Positions 44,913 through 53,681 of a stretch of DNA of 64,000 nt are shown in pieces. This DNA comes from Palleronia abyssalis (GTDB lineage: Bacteria; Pseudomonadota; Alphaproteobacteria; Rhodobacterales; Rhodobacteraceae). The stretch lies in NCBI RefSeq assembly GCF_900302445.1, contig NZ_ONZF01000001.1, positions 248,001 through 312,000 of the forward strand, read 5' to 3'. The notes under the pieces were generated by a model. The model ran no database searches, was not told the DNA's origin, and saw only the letters and a program-made list of their open reading frames with translations. The position numbers were made by a program, and so were the translations under genes. The first letter of the stretch is position 1. The number at the start of each line of letters is the position of its first letter.

Positions 44913-46622
44913 ATGGACCATCACACGCTCAGGTTGCGCTATGGCGGTCCGCAAACGCACGATACAATACGAAAGCAGGCGAAACGAAGCGAAACGAAAG
45001 CTCGCTGGCCATTGATAAAGAACGGAAAATATTTCGTCCCACCAGTGGACGACAGCAGGGACTTGAAGACCCTGTTCCAGCATCTGGCCTCCGCCGGTGC
45101 AGGCCGACCCGTCGACGCGAACGGGTTTCCCCAAGGTCCCTGGACCCCCGACCTTCTCGCAGAAGCCATTTCACAGATAGACGCGAACCAATCCGGGATC
45201 GAGTTGCGCACGGTGCAGCTCTGGTTTCAGGAAAATGCGAAAGGGATCAGCTGCGCCAATATCCGTTGGCTTGCGAGAATATTCGGTTGCGACGACCCGA
45301 AGGCGACGAGCGACTGGCAGACCGTGCTGAGTGTTGCGAGATCACGTTTGACGGCCCTCAGACGGCACCGGCAGGTTTCGGCAGACTCTGACGCTTCAAA
45401 GTCGCATGACTCGAAGCACGCGGCGGCCAGCGGGATCGAAAATAGCCTTACGGTCCATCGGGAAGACCGACAGATCAATACGGAGTCGCACAACGGATTT
45501 CGCCTGGCACAGACGTGCGAGGCAATCTTCGGACGCCGATCCTTCCTGGACCTACCAGCATCGGTCTTCGCGGGCGCCGTCGTGCTGGGATATGCGTCCT
45601 ACTTTCTGGGAATTCATAGCGTTACATACACCCGCGAAGACGGTCTGACCAAACAGGTCGGATTTCTTTGGGCTCCCAACTGGACCCTTCTCTTCATGGT
45701 CTTCATGCCGCTCTTCTTTGTCTTCGCGGTGGATCTCTTAGCATTCTGGAAGACCAAAGGCCGTTCAATGCTCTTGGCTCTAAACGGCAACGAATTAGAA
45801 GACTCGGGCTGGAGCCGCAAAGTCGGAGCGTCGACATTCACATTCTGGACACTTCTCCTCGTTTGTCTGGGCGTCGTCGGCGTTCTACAATGGGTAAGCC
45901 TCCGATTGGTACCATTAATAACTATTGATAGTGATAGGACAACAGACTGGGGTTCTTTGGCGACCACTCGTCCCGATGCCATATCTGTTCCGCAAGCAGC
46001 AGCTTTCACTGGTGTCGCGTACCTATATATGTGCCTATCAATGTATCTTCTCTTTGTCGGCCTGATTTTCCTCTATACACTCGCGCAGGATTTTACTGAC
46101 TTAATTTCCTCATTGGGATCGAAGCGGAGCGCAAGTACTCAGCGAGAGATTGCAGCGATTGTTGAAGGAGTGTTTCAGGGAATTTTTCGTTGTACGGTTT
46201 TGGTATTAATGATCGCTATCTGTATGAAACTCCAGAGCTTTTACGTGAAAATAAGCTCCGAGAATATTATAGACTGGCTGATTCAGGACACGAGATCGGT
46301 TTTCTTCTCAGACAAGATAAGTGGCGAACGGTATGACAGTACTACAACGCATTACAGCAGCCTTCTCGTCGCACTTGCGGCCTGCGTGGTGTTTCTCAAG
46401 GCCCATTATGCTCTGGGTCGTTTTAGCGGATCTAGAAAACAGCTGCGCAAGATGGCGGTGGTCGTAGTTCTGCTTACTACTGGATATCTTTCGATCGGTG
46501 CCTTTTCGGGTTTCTCAGCCTTGTTGGGTGTAACTGTATTGCTCTCGATATATGGACTTTTCAATCCTGCTTTCAGCATGCGCCAAACACGCGAGATAGA
46601 GGATCGCCGCAATGTATCATAG
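44913..46622 (+). CDS. Helix-turn-helix-like polytopic membrane protein (resembles RcgA family of ICEs)
   Basis: 569 aa from the ATG at 44913; a GTG at 44901 and a TTG near 45012 (just before KNGKYFVPPVDDS) are alternatives. The N-terminal 150 residues are soluble with a helix pattern (PWTPDLLAEAISQIDANQSGIELRTVQLWFQENAKGISCANIRWLARIFG) that reads like a regulatory or DNA-binding unit. About eight membrane helices follow. The 3' part is AT-rich (23 of 60 G+C at 46201-46260). I recall an ICE gene pair named RcgA/RcgR with this look; unverified. It overlaps the hydrolase gene by 11 nt. Confidence 0.7.
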   Translation: MDHHTLRLRYGGPQTHDTIRKQAKRSETKARWPLIKNGKYFVPPVDDSRDLKTLFQHLASAGAGRPVDANGFPQGPWTPDLLAEAISQIDANQSGIELRTVQLWFQENAKGISCANIRWLARIFGCDDPKATSDWQTVLSVARSRLTALRRHRQVSADSDASKSHDSKHAAASGIENSLTVHREDRQINTESHNGFRLAQTCEAIFGRRSFLDLPASVFAGAVVLGYASYFLGIHSVTYTREDGLTKQVGFLWAPNWTLLFMVFMPLFFVFAVDLLAFWKTKGRSMLLALNGNELEDSGWSRKVGASTFTFWTLLLVCLGVVGVLQWVSLRLVPLITIDSDRTTDWGSLATTRPDAISVPQAAAFTGVAYLYMCLSMYLLFVGLIFLYTLAQDFTDLISSLGSKRSASTQREIAAIVEGVFQGIFRCTVLVLMIAICMKLQSFYVKISSENIIDWLIQDTRSVFFSDKISGERYDSTTTHYSSLLVALAACVVFLKAHYALGRFSGSRKQLRKMAVVVVLLTTGYLSIGAFSGFSALLGVTVLLSIYGLFNPAFSMRQTREIEDRRNVS

Positions 46623-47619
46623 ATTGCTAGATCGGTGGGATGAGCATCGGGTGCAGCGCGGAAATGCGCTGAAGCACAGGAGTGATTTCGCGCTTGACGC
46701 GGAACTAGCATGTCCAGGCGCGAGGAAAGTGAGGAGTATAAGGGAATTTTGCGCTCTTGCCGCCATGACTGCGGAGGACCCAACCTTTTTCGACGAACCG
46801 GACACGCAGAATTTGGGCGTTAAGTGGAAAGATGGATGGATTGAATTCCCGTCGTCGGTTTCAACTGACACCGAAGAGAACAACGTCGTCTCGGCGAAGG
46901 TAACGAAGACTCGAATAAACGAGCACGCGCTTTTGATCTTCCATCATTGGAATGCGGGAGCGCGTTACCGTCAACTTTCAAAATATCTCGCACGGCAAGG
47001 AATCACAGTCGTCGAGATTGCCATGCCGTATCACTTTGAACGAAGGCGTCATGGGTCCCTGCATGCGGATTACATGCTCAGCTCAAATCTCGGCCGTACC
47101 ATCCAGTCCATGCGACAGGCTGTCTTAGACGGTAGAAAGCTCATACGGATTCTGGAAAGCGAAGGATATAAGAGTTTCTCGGTTCTTGGCCTTAGTCTTG
47201 GATCTTGGACTGCCGGCCTGGTAGCTGCCCACGAACAGAGCGTCGGAAAGGCTACGCTTGTCCTGACAGCCGGAAGCCTCGCGGATATGGTATGGACCGG
47301 TCGCGCCACTCAACACATTCGCGCCAGTCTTGAGAACAAGATCGAACTAGCCGACCTACGGCGGGCTTGGGCTCCGATCAGTCTTGCAGCCTGGACACGA
47401 AGATTGGCGAGACCGGATCTTGATCTACTCTTGGTGGTGGCGAAAAGGGACACAGTCGTGATACCAGAGCTATCGAAGAAGTTTATAGCAAAGCTGGAGG
47501 CCGGAGGAGCAAAGCCGAACGTATTGGAACTCAACTGTGGTCATTACTCACTGTCACTGCCCCCACACATTATCTGGACTGGCTTATCTATTTCGCGTTT
47601 TTTGAGTAAGGGCCACTAA
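46612..47619 (+). CDS. Alpha/beta hydrolase (resembles RcgR family of ICEs)
   Basis: 335 aa, cytoplasmic. Catalytic triad candidates are S195 in GLSLGSW (nucleophile elbow), D280 in VVAKRDTVV and H311 in LNCGHYSLS. An oxyanion-type HHWN motif lies at 111-114. An extra N-terminal segment of about 100 residues is specific. The partner membrane protein overlaps it, so they act together. The substrate is unknown; a lactone or other signal ester has been suggested for similar proteins as far as I recall. Confidence 0.75.
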   Translation: MYHRLLDRWDEHRVQRGNALKHRSDFALDAELACPGARKVRSIREFCALAAMTAEDPTFFDEPDTQNLGVKWKDGWIEFPSSVSTDTEENNVVSAKVTKTRINEHALLIFHHWNAGARYRQLSKYLARQGITVVEIAMPYHFERRRHGSLHADYMLSSNLGRTIQSMRQAVLDGRKLIRILESEGYKSFSVLGLSLGSWTAGLVAAHEQSVGKATLVLTAGSLADMVWTGRATQHIRASLENKIELADLRRAWAPISLAAWTRRLARPDLDLLLVVAKRDTVVIPELSKKFIAKLEAGGAKPNVLELNCGHYSLSLPPHIIWTGLSISRFLSKGH

Positions 47620-47914
47620 CCTGTAAAGCGATACGGAACGGGAAGTATACCCAATAGCTCACCTTTTCCAATTTTGAAGGTGATGGGTTTGACGACAATG
47701 AGGCATCACCATCCCCGTCTCGGCAGCCTCGTCGAAGCGAACCTTGGTGTTTTGGTAACGAAGATCGAGACTGGGTCCTCACCGGATAACGCTACACAGC
47801 GGACGAGTGGCCGTCTTGATGCCAGCAGTTTCTGCCGCAGTGCCGCTGCCGTGATCAGCGCAACCTGATGTATCAGCTTCAAGCTTCGTCTTTGGCACGG
47901 GCCTGCATTCTTTT
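47620..47914. other. Spacer of about 295 nt, no gene seen
   Basis: Convergent space between the hydrolase gene and the DUF1624 gene. No supportable reading frame, no strong terminator hairpin and no repeat noticed. Confidence 0.4.
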
Positions 47915-48673
47915 TCAACCTGTAAGATTGACGATCGGGATCAGCAGGCCAAGCAGTATGGGTTGATGGATCAGGTAGATCGTCAGGCTGTGTCGGCCGA
48001 GCCATGCCAAAGATCGCGCCGTGTGTCCGTGCAACGGGCGAGCGTATCGGACCAAGTTTCGCGCGAAAGCGATCCGGGTTCCTGCGATGCCGAACAGCGT
48101 CAATCCGATCCACGGGAAAAAGGGAACGAAGTCGTTGCTGGGCGGTGGAGAGGCCGCGAAGCCGGTCCAGGCCAGCCATCGCGGATCGAAGGTTTCCGAT
48201 GTCCAGAGAAAGCCCAACGCATAGGTCGCGAAGCCAAGCCCCACGATGACGGATGTGGAGAGCCGTGAAACGAGAACGCCGACCACGCTCGCGACCGCGA
48301 TCGCGTGCAGGATGCCGAAATAGACGAAGTTCTGCGGGAAGATCACGCGTGTTACGACGCTGATGATCACCGCGGCCACAATCAGAACGACGAGACGTCG
48401 TAAGAATGCCTGTCGCCGGAAACCGCCCGCTGTTGCGAGCACGAGACTTACACCCACCAGGATCATGAACGTTCCCGCGAGCAAGCGACCGAACAGCAAC
48501 CAGAGTGGGTGAACGGAGATCCCCGGAGGAATGACACCGAGGAAGGCGAGGTCCCAAACCAGGTGAAAGAGCACGACACCCGCAATCGCGATCCCTCGAA
48601 CGACATCGACGATGTCGAGACGCGGGATGCTGGTCTTCGGGTCGAGGATTTCCGATGCGGGCAATTCTTGCAT
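47915..48673 (-). CDS. DUF1624 membrane protein (heparan-alpha-glucosaminide N-acetyltransferase-like)
   Basis: 252 aa with about seven helices. The hallmark is the N-terminal RLDIVDVVRGIAIAGVVLFHLVWDLAFLG, with HPLWLLFGRLLAGTFMILVGVSL, NFVYFGILHAIAVAS and the terminal LAWLGRHSLTIYLIHQPILLGLL. Relatives acetylate glycans across membranes. ATG at 48673 chosen; the frame runs back into the STAS gene. It is the third gene of the czcD copy 2 operon, starting 8 nt after its neighbour. Confidence 0.85.
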   Translation of the reverse strand: MQELPASEILDPKTSIPRLDIVDVVRGIAIAGVVLFHLVWDLAFLGVIPPGISVHPLWLLFGRLLAGTFMILVGVSLVLATAGGFRRQAFLRRLVVLIVAAVIISVVTRVIFPQNFVYFGILHAIAVASVVGVLVSRLSTSVIVGLGFATYALGFLWTSETFDPRWLAWTGFAASPPPSNDFVPFFPWIGLTLFGIAGTRIAFARNLVRYARPLHGHTARSLAWLGRHSLTIYLIHQPILLGLLIPIVNLTG

Positions 48674-48681
48674 GAACAGCT

Positions 48682-49044
48682 CTAACTTCCACGCACCCAT
48701 TCGATTGCCGCTCCCATCTGGGCCGGGTCGAAGCTGTGCATCTCGGCTCGGGTCAGGGCGTCGGCCAGTTTCGCGCCCCATTCCATCAAGACGCCTTCGC
48801 CAACGATGGCCACGCGGCTGAAGTCGTTCGCATGGGCGGTGTCGATCTTCAGGTCTTCCAGCATCGCAGACGGGCCGTCGTAGCCGTCGAAATCGGTCAG
48901 ATCGAGAACGAGACCGGGTTTGCCTGGCCTTTCGAGCCGCTCGTGCAGAAGCCCGTGCATTCTCTCCAGGTCGCTTTCGCTGAGCTTACCCCGGCAGGCG
49001 ATGCCGATGACATTGATGTCCGCCGTCTTGATCTCCGTAAACAT
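48682..49044 (-). CDS. STAS/SpoIIAA-like domain protein
   Basis: 120 aa single-domain protein of the SpoIIAA-like (STAS/SEC14) family: INVIGIACRGKLSESDLERMHGLLHERL, LVLDLTDFDGYDGPSAMLEDLKID and VAIVGEGVLMEWGAKLADALT. Often linked to membrane transporters. Here it lies 9 nt downstream of a CDF transporter gene and may modulate it; this is inference. Confidence 0.85.
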   Translation of the reverse strand: MFTEIKTADINVIGIACRGKLSESDLERMHGLLHERLERPGKPGLVLDLTDFDGYDGPSAMLEDLKIDTAHANDFSRVAIVGEGVLMEWGAKLADALTRAEMHSFDPAQMGAAIEWVRGS

Positions 49045-49053
49045 GGAATTCTC

Positions 49054-49980
49054 CTATTTGTCGGACTTGCCGTGACCGTAGAGGTCGGCGTTCTCGTGCG
49101 AGCGATTTTCATGCTCGAATTCGAGGCTTGAATGCCCGATGCCGAATTCCTCTTTGAGGCGGTGTTTGATCGCGGCCTTGATGTCTTCGATCCGGTCCCA
49201 GCCCCCATCGGTCAGCACGACATGGCAGTCGAGCGCAGCTTCATGTTCCTGCATCTGCCAGAGATGGACGTGGTGGACATCAGCCACGCCATCCACGTCG
49301 CGCATCGCATCAATGACCGCCGCGTTGTCCATGTCCGGCGGGCTGCCCAGCATCAGCGTGCGGATCGGGCCACCGATCTCGGTAACGGCGAGATAGAGGA
49401 TATAGAGCGCGATACCGATCGTGATTGCGGGATCGACCCACCACATGTCGTAGAGCAGGATGAGTGTCCCGGCCACGATGACGGCAACCGAGGCCAGTGC
49501 GTCCGACAAGTTGTGCAGAAACAGCGCGCGGATGTTCACGCTGCCCTTCTGCATCGAGTAGGTGAGAACCGCTGTGAGGGTATCAACAACCAATGCCACT
49601 CCACCGAGGATCACCACGGTCCAGGCACCGACCTCCGGCGGGTCGATGATCCGCATTCCTCCTTCATAGATGAGATAGAAACCGATGAGGATCAACGTTG
49701 TGTAGTTGATAAGCGCGGCGACGATCTCGACCCGGCCGTAGCCGAAGGTCATGCGTTCATCCGCCGGACGCCGCGCGATCTTTCGTGCCACGAAGGCGAT
49801 GACCAACGACGCCATATCCGAAAAGTTGTGCAACGCGTCGGCGATCAGGGCGAGGCTACCGGACAGGATGCCGCCTACGATCTGCGCGACCGTCAGAATA
49901 CCGTTGGCCCAGATCGCTATGGAGACGCGGCGGTCGCCGGACTGAGGGTCAAGATGGGCATGGCTGTGGTCGTGCGGCAC
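49054..49980 (-). CDS. czcD: CDF zinc/cadmium/cobalt efflux transporter CzcD-like (copy 2)
   Basis: 308 aa, closely similar along its length to the 32321 copy. His-rich N-terminus (PHDHSHAHLD), helix-2 motif SLALIADALHNFSDM, helix-5 motif ALFLHNLSDALAS, and C-terminal VADVHHVHLWQMQE. It heads a minus-strand operon with a STAS protein and a DUF1624 membrane protein, driven by a MerR-type promoter. Confidence 0.93.
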   Translation of the reverse strand: MPHDHSHAHLDPQSGDRRVSIAIWANGILTVAQIVGGILSGSLALIADALHNFSDMASLVIAFVARKIARRPADERMTFGYGRVEIVAALINYTTLILIGFYLIYEGGMRIIDPPEVGAWTVVILGGVALVVDTLTAVLTYSMQKGSVNIRALFLHNLSDALASVAVIVAGTLILLYDMWWVDPAITIGIALYILYLAVTEIGGPIRTLMLGSPPDMDNAAVIDAMRDVDGVADVHHVHLWQMQEHEAALDCHVVLTDGGWDRIEDIKAAIKHRLKEEFGIGHSSLEFEHENRSHENADLYGHGKSDK

Positions 49981-50009
49981 GAAAGGGCTCCTCGAATCAT
50001 TCGAAGAGG

Positions 50010-50040
50010 GATGTAGGGGCTACAGCTACTGTAGGTTCAA
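50010..50040 (-). promoter_or_regulatory. MerR-type promoter of czcD copy 2 operon
   Basis: Minus strand: -35 TTGAAC, 19-bp spacer, -10 TACATC. The dyad CTACAG-3-CTGTAG starts right after the -35, as at czcD copy 1. Confidence 0.8.
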
Positions 50041-50049
50041 GTCCTTTGA

Positions 50050-50376
50050 TCACGTGCCACGCGGCGCCGCCAAAATGACCGTCGCGCCGATCAGGCAAAT
50101 TGCGGTTCCGGCTAGGTCCCACCTGTCCGGTCGCTGTCCCTCTGCTAGCAACATCCACAGAACGGATGCAGCAATATAAACCCCGCCGTAGGCTGCGAAG
50201 GCGCGTCCCGCGACGACGGTTTCGACCTGTGCAAGCAGCCAACCGAAAATTGCAAGCGATAGGATTCCGGGCACCAGCCAGAGCGACGTAGCCCCAAGAC
50301 GCCACCACGCCCAGATCGCAAAGCAACCGACAATCTCGGCCGATGCGGCCAGGGGATACGCAACAGTTGCGTGCAC
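50050..50376 (-). CDS. ynfA: YnfA/UPF0060 family small membrane protein
   Basis: 108 aa, four helices, SMR-like. Starts at GTG 50376 (then [27 protein letters not shown]), which gives the family length; ATG at 50454 would run into the upstream gene. Typical segments are [40 protein letters not shown] and [16 protein letters not shown]. Function is uncertain; possibly small-molecule or metal export. Third gene of the merR-CDF-ynfA operon. Confidence 0.9.
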   Translation of the reverse strand: MHATVAYPLAASAEIVGCFAIWAWWRLGATSLWLVPGILSLAIFGWLLAQVETVVAGRAFAAYGGVYIAASVLWMLLAEGQRPDRWDLAGTAICLIGATVILAAPRGT

Positions 50377-50377
50377 G

Positions 50378-51019
50378 TCAGTCGCCGGTTCCCTCGCGAG
50401 TCTTCTGACCGACGGGATCGTCGTGGACAGCCTCGTGATGCTCTCCATGCGCATCCTTCAATATCTCAATCCCGCCCCAGGCGGCCACGACAGCGACGGC
50501 GACACCGACCGCCAGATCGGGCCAGTTGCTCCCTAGCCAAGCGACGAGCGTACCGGCGATGATAATACCGGCATTTGCCAGAAAGTCGTTCATGGTAAAA
50601 ATGTTGGCGGCGCGCACGTTGACATCCGGATCGGAGATCCGGCGCAAGAGAACGACGCAGACGAGGTTCACAGCGGCAGCGATCAGCGCCATCACGATCA
50701 TCACAGGGCCCAGCGGTTCCGATCCTTCGAGGTATCGGCGACCGGCGTCGAACAGAATACCGATGGCGAACAGAATCAGCACACTTCCCGAAACGGTCGC
50801 TGCGATCCGCTTCCATCTGGCCGACCGGGACAGCGCGAACAGGCTCAAGGCATAGACGAACGCGTCGGATGTGTTGTCGAGGCCGTTGGCGATCAGCGAC
50901 GTGGAGTCGCCGAACGCGCCGGTCATGAAGAAGGCCACAGCAATCGCGGCATTCAGCAAGAGCACGATCCACAGGATACGACGTTGACGCGCGTCTTTCG
51001 GCTGGATGCTTTCGCTCAA
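50378..51019 (-). CDS. Short CDF-family cation transporter
   Basis: 213 aa. A CDF transporter without the C-terminal cytoplasmic domain: [25 protein letters not shown] (helix 2 with NxxD) and [25 protein letters not shown] (helix 5). A His-containing C-terminal tail ([11 protein letters not shown]) may bind metal. It follows merR by 65 nt and is 1 nt from ynfA, so the three form an operon. Confidence 0.88.
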   Translation of the reverse strand: MSESIQPKDARQRRILWIVLLLNAAIAVAFFMTGAFGDSTSLIANGLDNTSDAFVYALSLFALSRSARWKRIAATVSGSVLILFAIGILFDAGRRYLEGSEPLGPVMIVMALIAAAVNLVCVVLLRRISDPDVNVRAANIFTMNDFLANAGIIIAGTLVAWLGSNWPDLAVGVAVAVVAAWGGIEILKDAHGEHHEAVHDDPVGQKTREGTGD

Positions 51020-51084
51020 CGCGTGTCTCCCTGGCGGCGACGTCCAAACGGATCGACGAACTCATTGTTCCCGTACGGGAGGGC

Positions 51085-51513
51085 CTAAGCACCTATCTCG
51101 TCGTGATCGGTCAGGCACTCCGAATGGTCCCGCAGGACCTCAAGCACCCGACAATCGGCCGTTTGTCCGCCAGCGCATTCGCGCACCATGCGTTTCAACT
51201 CGGTGCGCAAGGCCTCGAGACGCGCGATGCGCTGCTCAACCTGACGAAGCTGCCGACGCGCGATTGCGTCAGCGTTCTCGCAGGACCGGTCGGGTTCATC
51301 GCTGAGGTCGAGAAGCTCCCTGATAGCTTCGAGCGTGAAGCCCAGCTGACGCGCGTGGCGCACGAAAGCCAACCGGTCGAGTTCGTCCTCCCCGTAGCGA
51401 CGCTGACCGCCCGCCGTTCGTCCCGGCTCGGGCATCAAGCCGATCTGTTCATAGTAGCGGATCGTCTGGACCTTGGTCCCGGTCTTCTTGGCGAGATTAC
51501 CAATCGTCAGCAT
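51085..51513 (-). CDS. MerR-family divalent-metal regulator (ZntR/CadR-like)
   Basis: 142 aa from ATG at 51513 (MLTIGNLAKKTGTKVQTIRYYEQIGL). Cysteines: one at the divalent-sensor position (DRSCENADA), the pair in RECAGGQTADCRVLEVL, and HSEC near the end. This matches the ZntR ligand layout (C79, C114/115, C124 and a C-terminal Cys). It leads an operon with a CDF transporter and ynfA, and is divergent from the sco-M23-ZIP-lspA operon. It is a good candidate to control the nearby 19-bp-spacer promoters. Confidence 0.88.
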   Translation of the reverse strand: MLTIGNLAKKTGTKVQTIRYYEQIGLMPEPGRTAGGQRRYGEDELDRLAFVRHARQLGFTLEAIRELLDLSDEPDRSCENADAIARRQLRQVEQRIARLEALRTELKRMVRECAGGQTADCRVLEVLRDHSECLTDHDEIGA

Positions 51514-51524
51514 GTCCAACCCCC

Positions 51525-51555
51525 TCAAAGCTACAGTTTTGGTAGATTTCGAATA
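51525..51555 (+). promoter_or_regulatory. Weak candidate MerR-type promoter of the sco-M23-ZIP-lspA operon
   Basis: A dyad remnant CTACAGTTTTGGTAG (51531-51545) sits between poor -35 (TCAAAG) and -10 (CGAATA) sequences 19 bp apart on the plus strand. It may be the operator for both divergent units. Confidence 0.3.
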
Positions 51556-51696
51556 GTGGACAGGCAAGCGTTCTTCGCTCCAATCACAGATTTGCGACGA
51601 GACGACTTATGCGATGGAAATGGCTTGAACCTCTAGCAGCTGGAGGAGGTATCTCCCGCGTTGACAACGTCCCAGAGAACCCGAGCCGCGTTGAGA

Positions 51697-52308
51697 ATGA
51701 CGTTTTTGCAGCAATCCCTTTTGACGCTGATAGGTATAGTTGCGCTTGTTTTTCTGTGGCTCCTGCTTCGGGTGGATTACCGCTCAGACACTGCGCGGAA
51801 GACCGGAAATGCGATCCAAGCCGAGTTCGAACTTTCGGATCACACCGGAATGGTCCGGACGCAAGATGATTTTGCGGGGCGATGAATGCTGATCTTCTTC
51901 GGCTTCACCTATTGCCCGGACGTCTGCCCGACCACGCTGGCGGATATCTCGGACTGGTTGGACGCACTGGGCGGCGATGCCCGACGGCTTGATGTCGTGT
52001 TCATCACGGTCGATCCCGACCGCGAGACGGTCGAGATCATGGCGGAATATGTCGACTACTTTCATCCCGCAATCGAGGGATCGACCGGCACCGACGACCA
52101 GATCGCCCCTGGGGTTGAAGGTTTCCGCGCAAACTATGAGAAAGTACCGACAGAAGGCGGTGACCACACGTTGAACCACACGGCGAGCGTGTTCTTGTTC
52201 GACGTCGAGGGCTGGTTCGTCACGACCATCAACTATCACGAACCGCGGGAATTCGCGGTGCCGAAAATCCGGCGCACGATGAAAAAAGAAACGGAAGAGG
52301 CGACATGA
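51697..52308 (+). pseudogene. SCO1/SenC-family copper chaperone gene interrupted by an in-frame UGA
   Basis: The 5' part (51697-51885) encodes an N-terminal membrane anchor (SLLTLIGIVALVFLWLLL) and FELSDHTGMVRTQDDFAGR. An in-frame TGA at 51883 is followed at once by ATG at 51886, then LIFFGFTYCPDVCPTTL with the CxxxC copper site, the VDPDRETVE motif and the distal His in LNHTASVFLF. Family members read GR-W/Y-ML across this point, so one base change (for example TGG to TGA) explains it. Re-initiation at the abutting ATG could give an unanchored Sco domain of 140 aa. It overlaps the M23 gene by 4 nt. Confidence 0.75.
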
Positions 52309-53678
52309 AGATCAGATATCTGGCGACAGGACTGTTCGCGGCGGGCGGCATCGCAACGGGCGGCATTCTTCTATTCGACAAACTGGGAAAGGAGCCTGTT
52401 CCGCCCTCCCTTCGCAATGCCGCCACCTGGATACCGGAGCCTATGCCTTTGCCCACTTTCTCCAACTCGGACGCAAACGATTTGGATATGGGTAAAAAAG
52501 AGGTAGCGCCGACTTTCACTTCTCCAGCTCCTCTTGCCTCCGCGATCGCCGAGACTTCCGCGCCAGTCATCGAGCCGCTTCCGGAGGTCTGGTCGCGCGA
52601 AATCGCCTCTGGCGAAACGCTCGATACCGTTCTGGCGGAAGCTGGCCTCGTAGCTTCAGAGCGAGCCGAAATCGCCCTGGCGCTTGCAGCGGAATACGAT
52701 CTGCGTCGGCTGCGTCCGGGACATGGACTTACTGTCGAGACAGGGCATGACGGGCATTTGCAGCGGGTGGTGCTGGATGTCGACGACGGCGTTCGGATCG
52801 AAACCGTCTTCGGTGCGGATGTCGCGACCCGTGTTCTTTCCCCCGAATCCGAGCTGCTGATCCGCGCGGCAGAAACGCGCATCGAGAGCTCCCTCTTCGC
52901 GGCGCTCGCTGACGCCGGTATCCCCGCGCGCTTCGCAGTCGATCTGGCGCAAATGCTGGGCGGCACTGTGGACTTTCGGCGTGACCTGTCGGGCGGCGAA
53001 ATCATGCGCTTGATGTGGCGCGAGGAACGTGTCGAAGGCGGGGTGATCGGGCAACCCGAACTGGATTTTGCTGTGCTCGACCTCGGCGATACGCAATTCG
53101 AGATTGTCTGGCCCGAAGACGGCACCGGCCGGGCCACGATCTATCGGGACGGCGAGATGATGCGCGTCTTTGCCCAGCCCGTCGAAGGTGCGCGTCTCAG
53201 TTCTGTCTTTGGTCGCCGTGCGCATCCGGTCTATGGCGATACCCGCATGCATACCGGGGTGGACTTCGCCGCGCCGCGCGGCACGCCGATTTCGGCGACC
53301 GCGCCCGGACGTATCAGCTTCATCGGGCGACGCGGCGGCTACGGGCGGGTTGTTGAAATCTCGCACGGCTCCGAGACCATGACTCGCTACGCGCATCTCA
53401 GCGCGGTTCCAGACGGGCTGGCGGTGGGCGATCGCGTCGCGGCGGGCGATACGATCGGCCGCGTCGGTGCAACCGGTACGGCGACTGGTCCCAACCTCCA
53501 CTACGAGGTGCGCGTCAATGGGCGGCCGACCGATCCTCTTTCCGACGACCGTCTCGCCGAAGCCGTAGAACACGAAGAGCGGAACGACGATGCGATCATG
53601 CGTCTTGGCGCGGCGCGGACTTTGCTTGACGAGCACCTCGCCGGTCTTCTTCCGACGAATCCAAACGAAAGACTCTGA
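52305..53678 (+). CDS. M23-family peptidoglycan endopeptidase
   Basis: 457 aa exported protein with an N-terminal membrane segment (LATGLFAAGGIATGGILLF). A LysM/OapA-like region (WSREIASGETLDTVLAEAGL) and a helical part precede a LytM domain with zinc ligands H316 and D320 (RMHTGVDFAAP), H364 (RYAHL) and H399 (NLHYEVRVNG). It should cleave peptide cross-links in the cell wall. It sits between a copper-chaperone-like gene and metal transport genes, 3 nt before DUF411. Confidence 0.92.
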   Translation: MKIRYLATGLFAAGGIATGGILLFDKLGKEPVPPSLRNAATWIPEPMPLPTFSNSDANDLDMGKKEVAPTFTSPAPLASAIAETSAPVIEPLPEVWSREIASGETLDTVLAEAGLVASERAEIALALAAEYDLRRLRPGHGLTVETGHDGHLQRVVLDVDDGVRIETVFGADVATRVLSPESELLIRAAETRIESSLFAALADAGIPARFAVDLAQMLGGTVDFRRDLSGGEIMRLMWREERVEGGVIGQPELDFAVLDLGDTQFEIVWPEDGTGRATIYRDGEMMRVFAQPVEGARLSSVFGRRAHPVYGDTRMHTGVDFAAPRGTPISATAPGRISFIGRRGGYGRVVEISHGSETMTRYAHLSAVPDGLAVGDRVAAGDTIGRVGATGTATGPNLHYEVRVNGRPTDPLSDDRLAEAVEHEERNDDAIMRLGAARTLLDEHLAGLLPTNPNERL

Positions 53679-53681
53679 CCA

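Noticed and set aside
47620-47914. Small plus-strand frame at 47674 as a gene
   Set aside because: No ribosome site, no homology recognised, and composition like non-coding DNA.
51883-51885. UGA in sco read as selenocysteine
   Set aside because: Position corresponds to Trp or Tyr in the family, not Cys, and there is no sign of a SECIS-like hairpin just after it.
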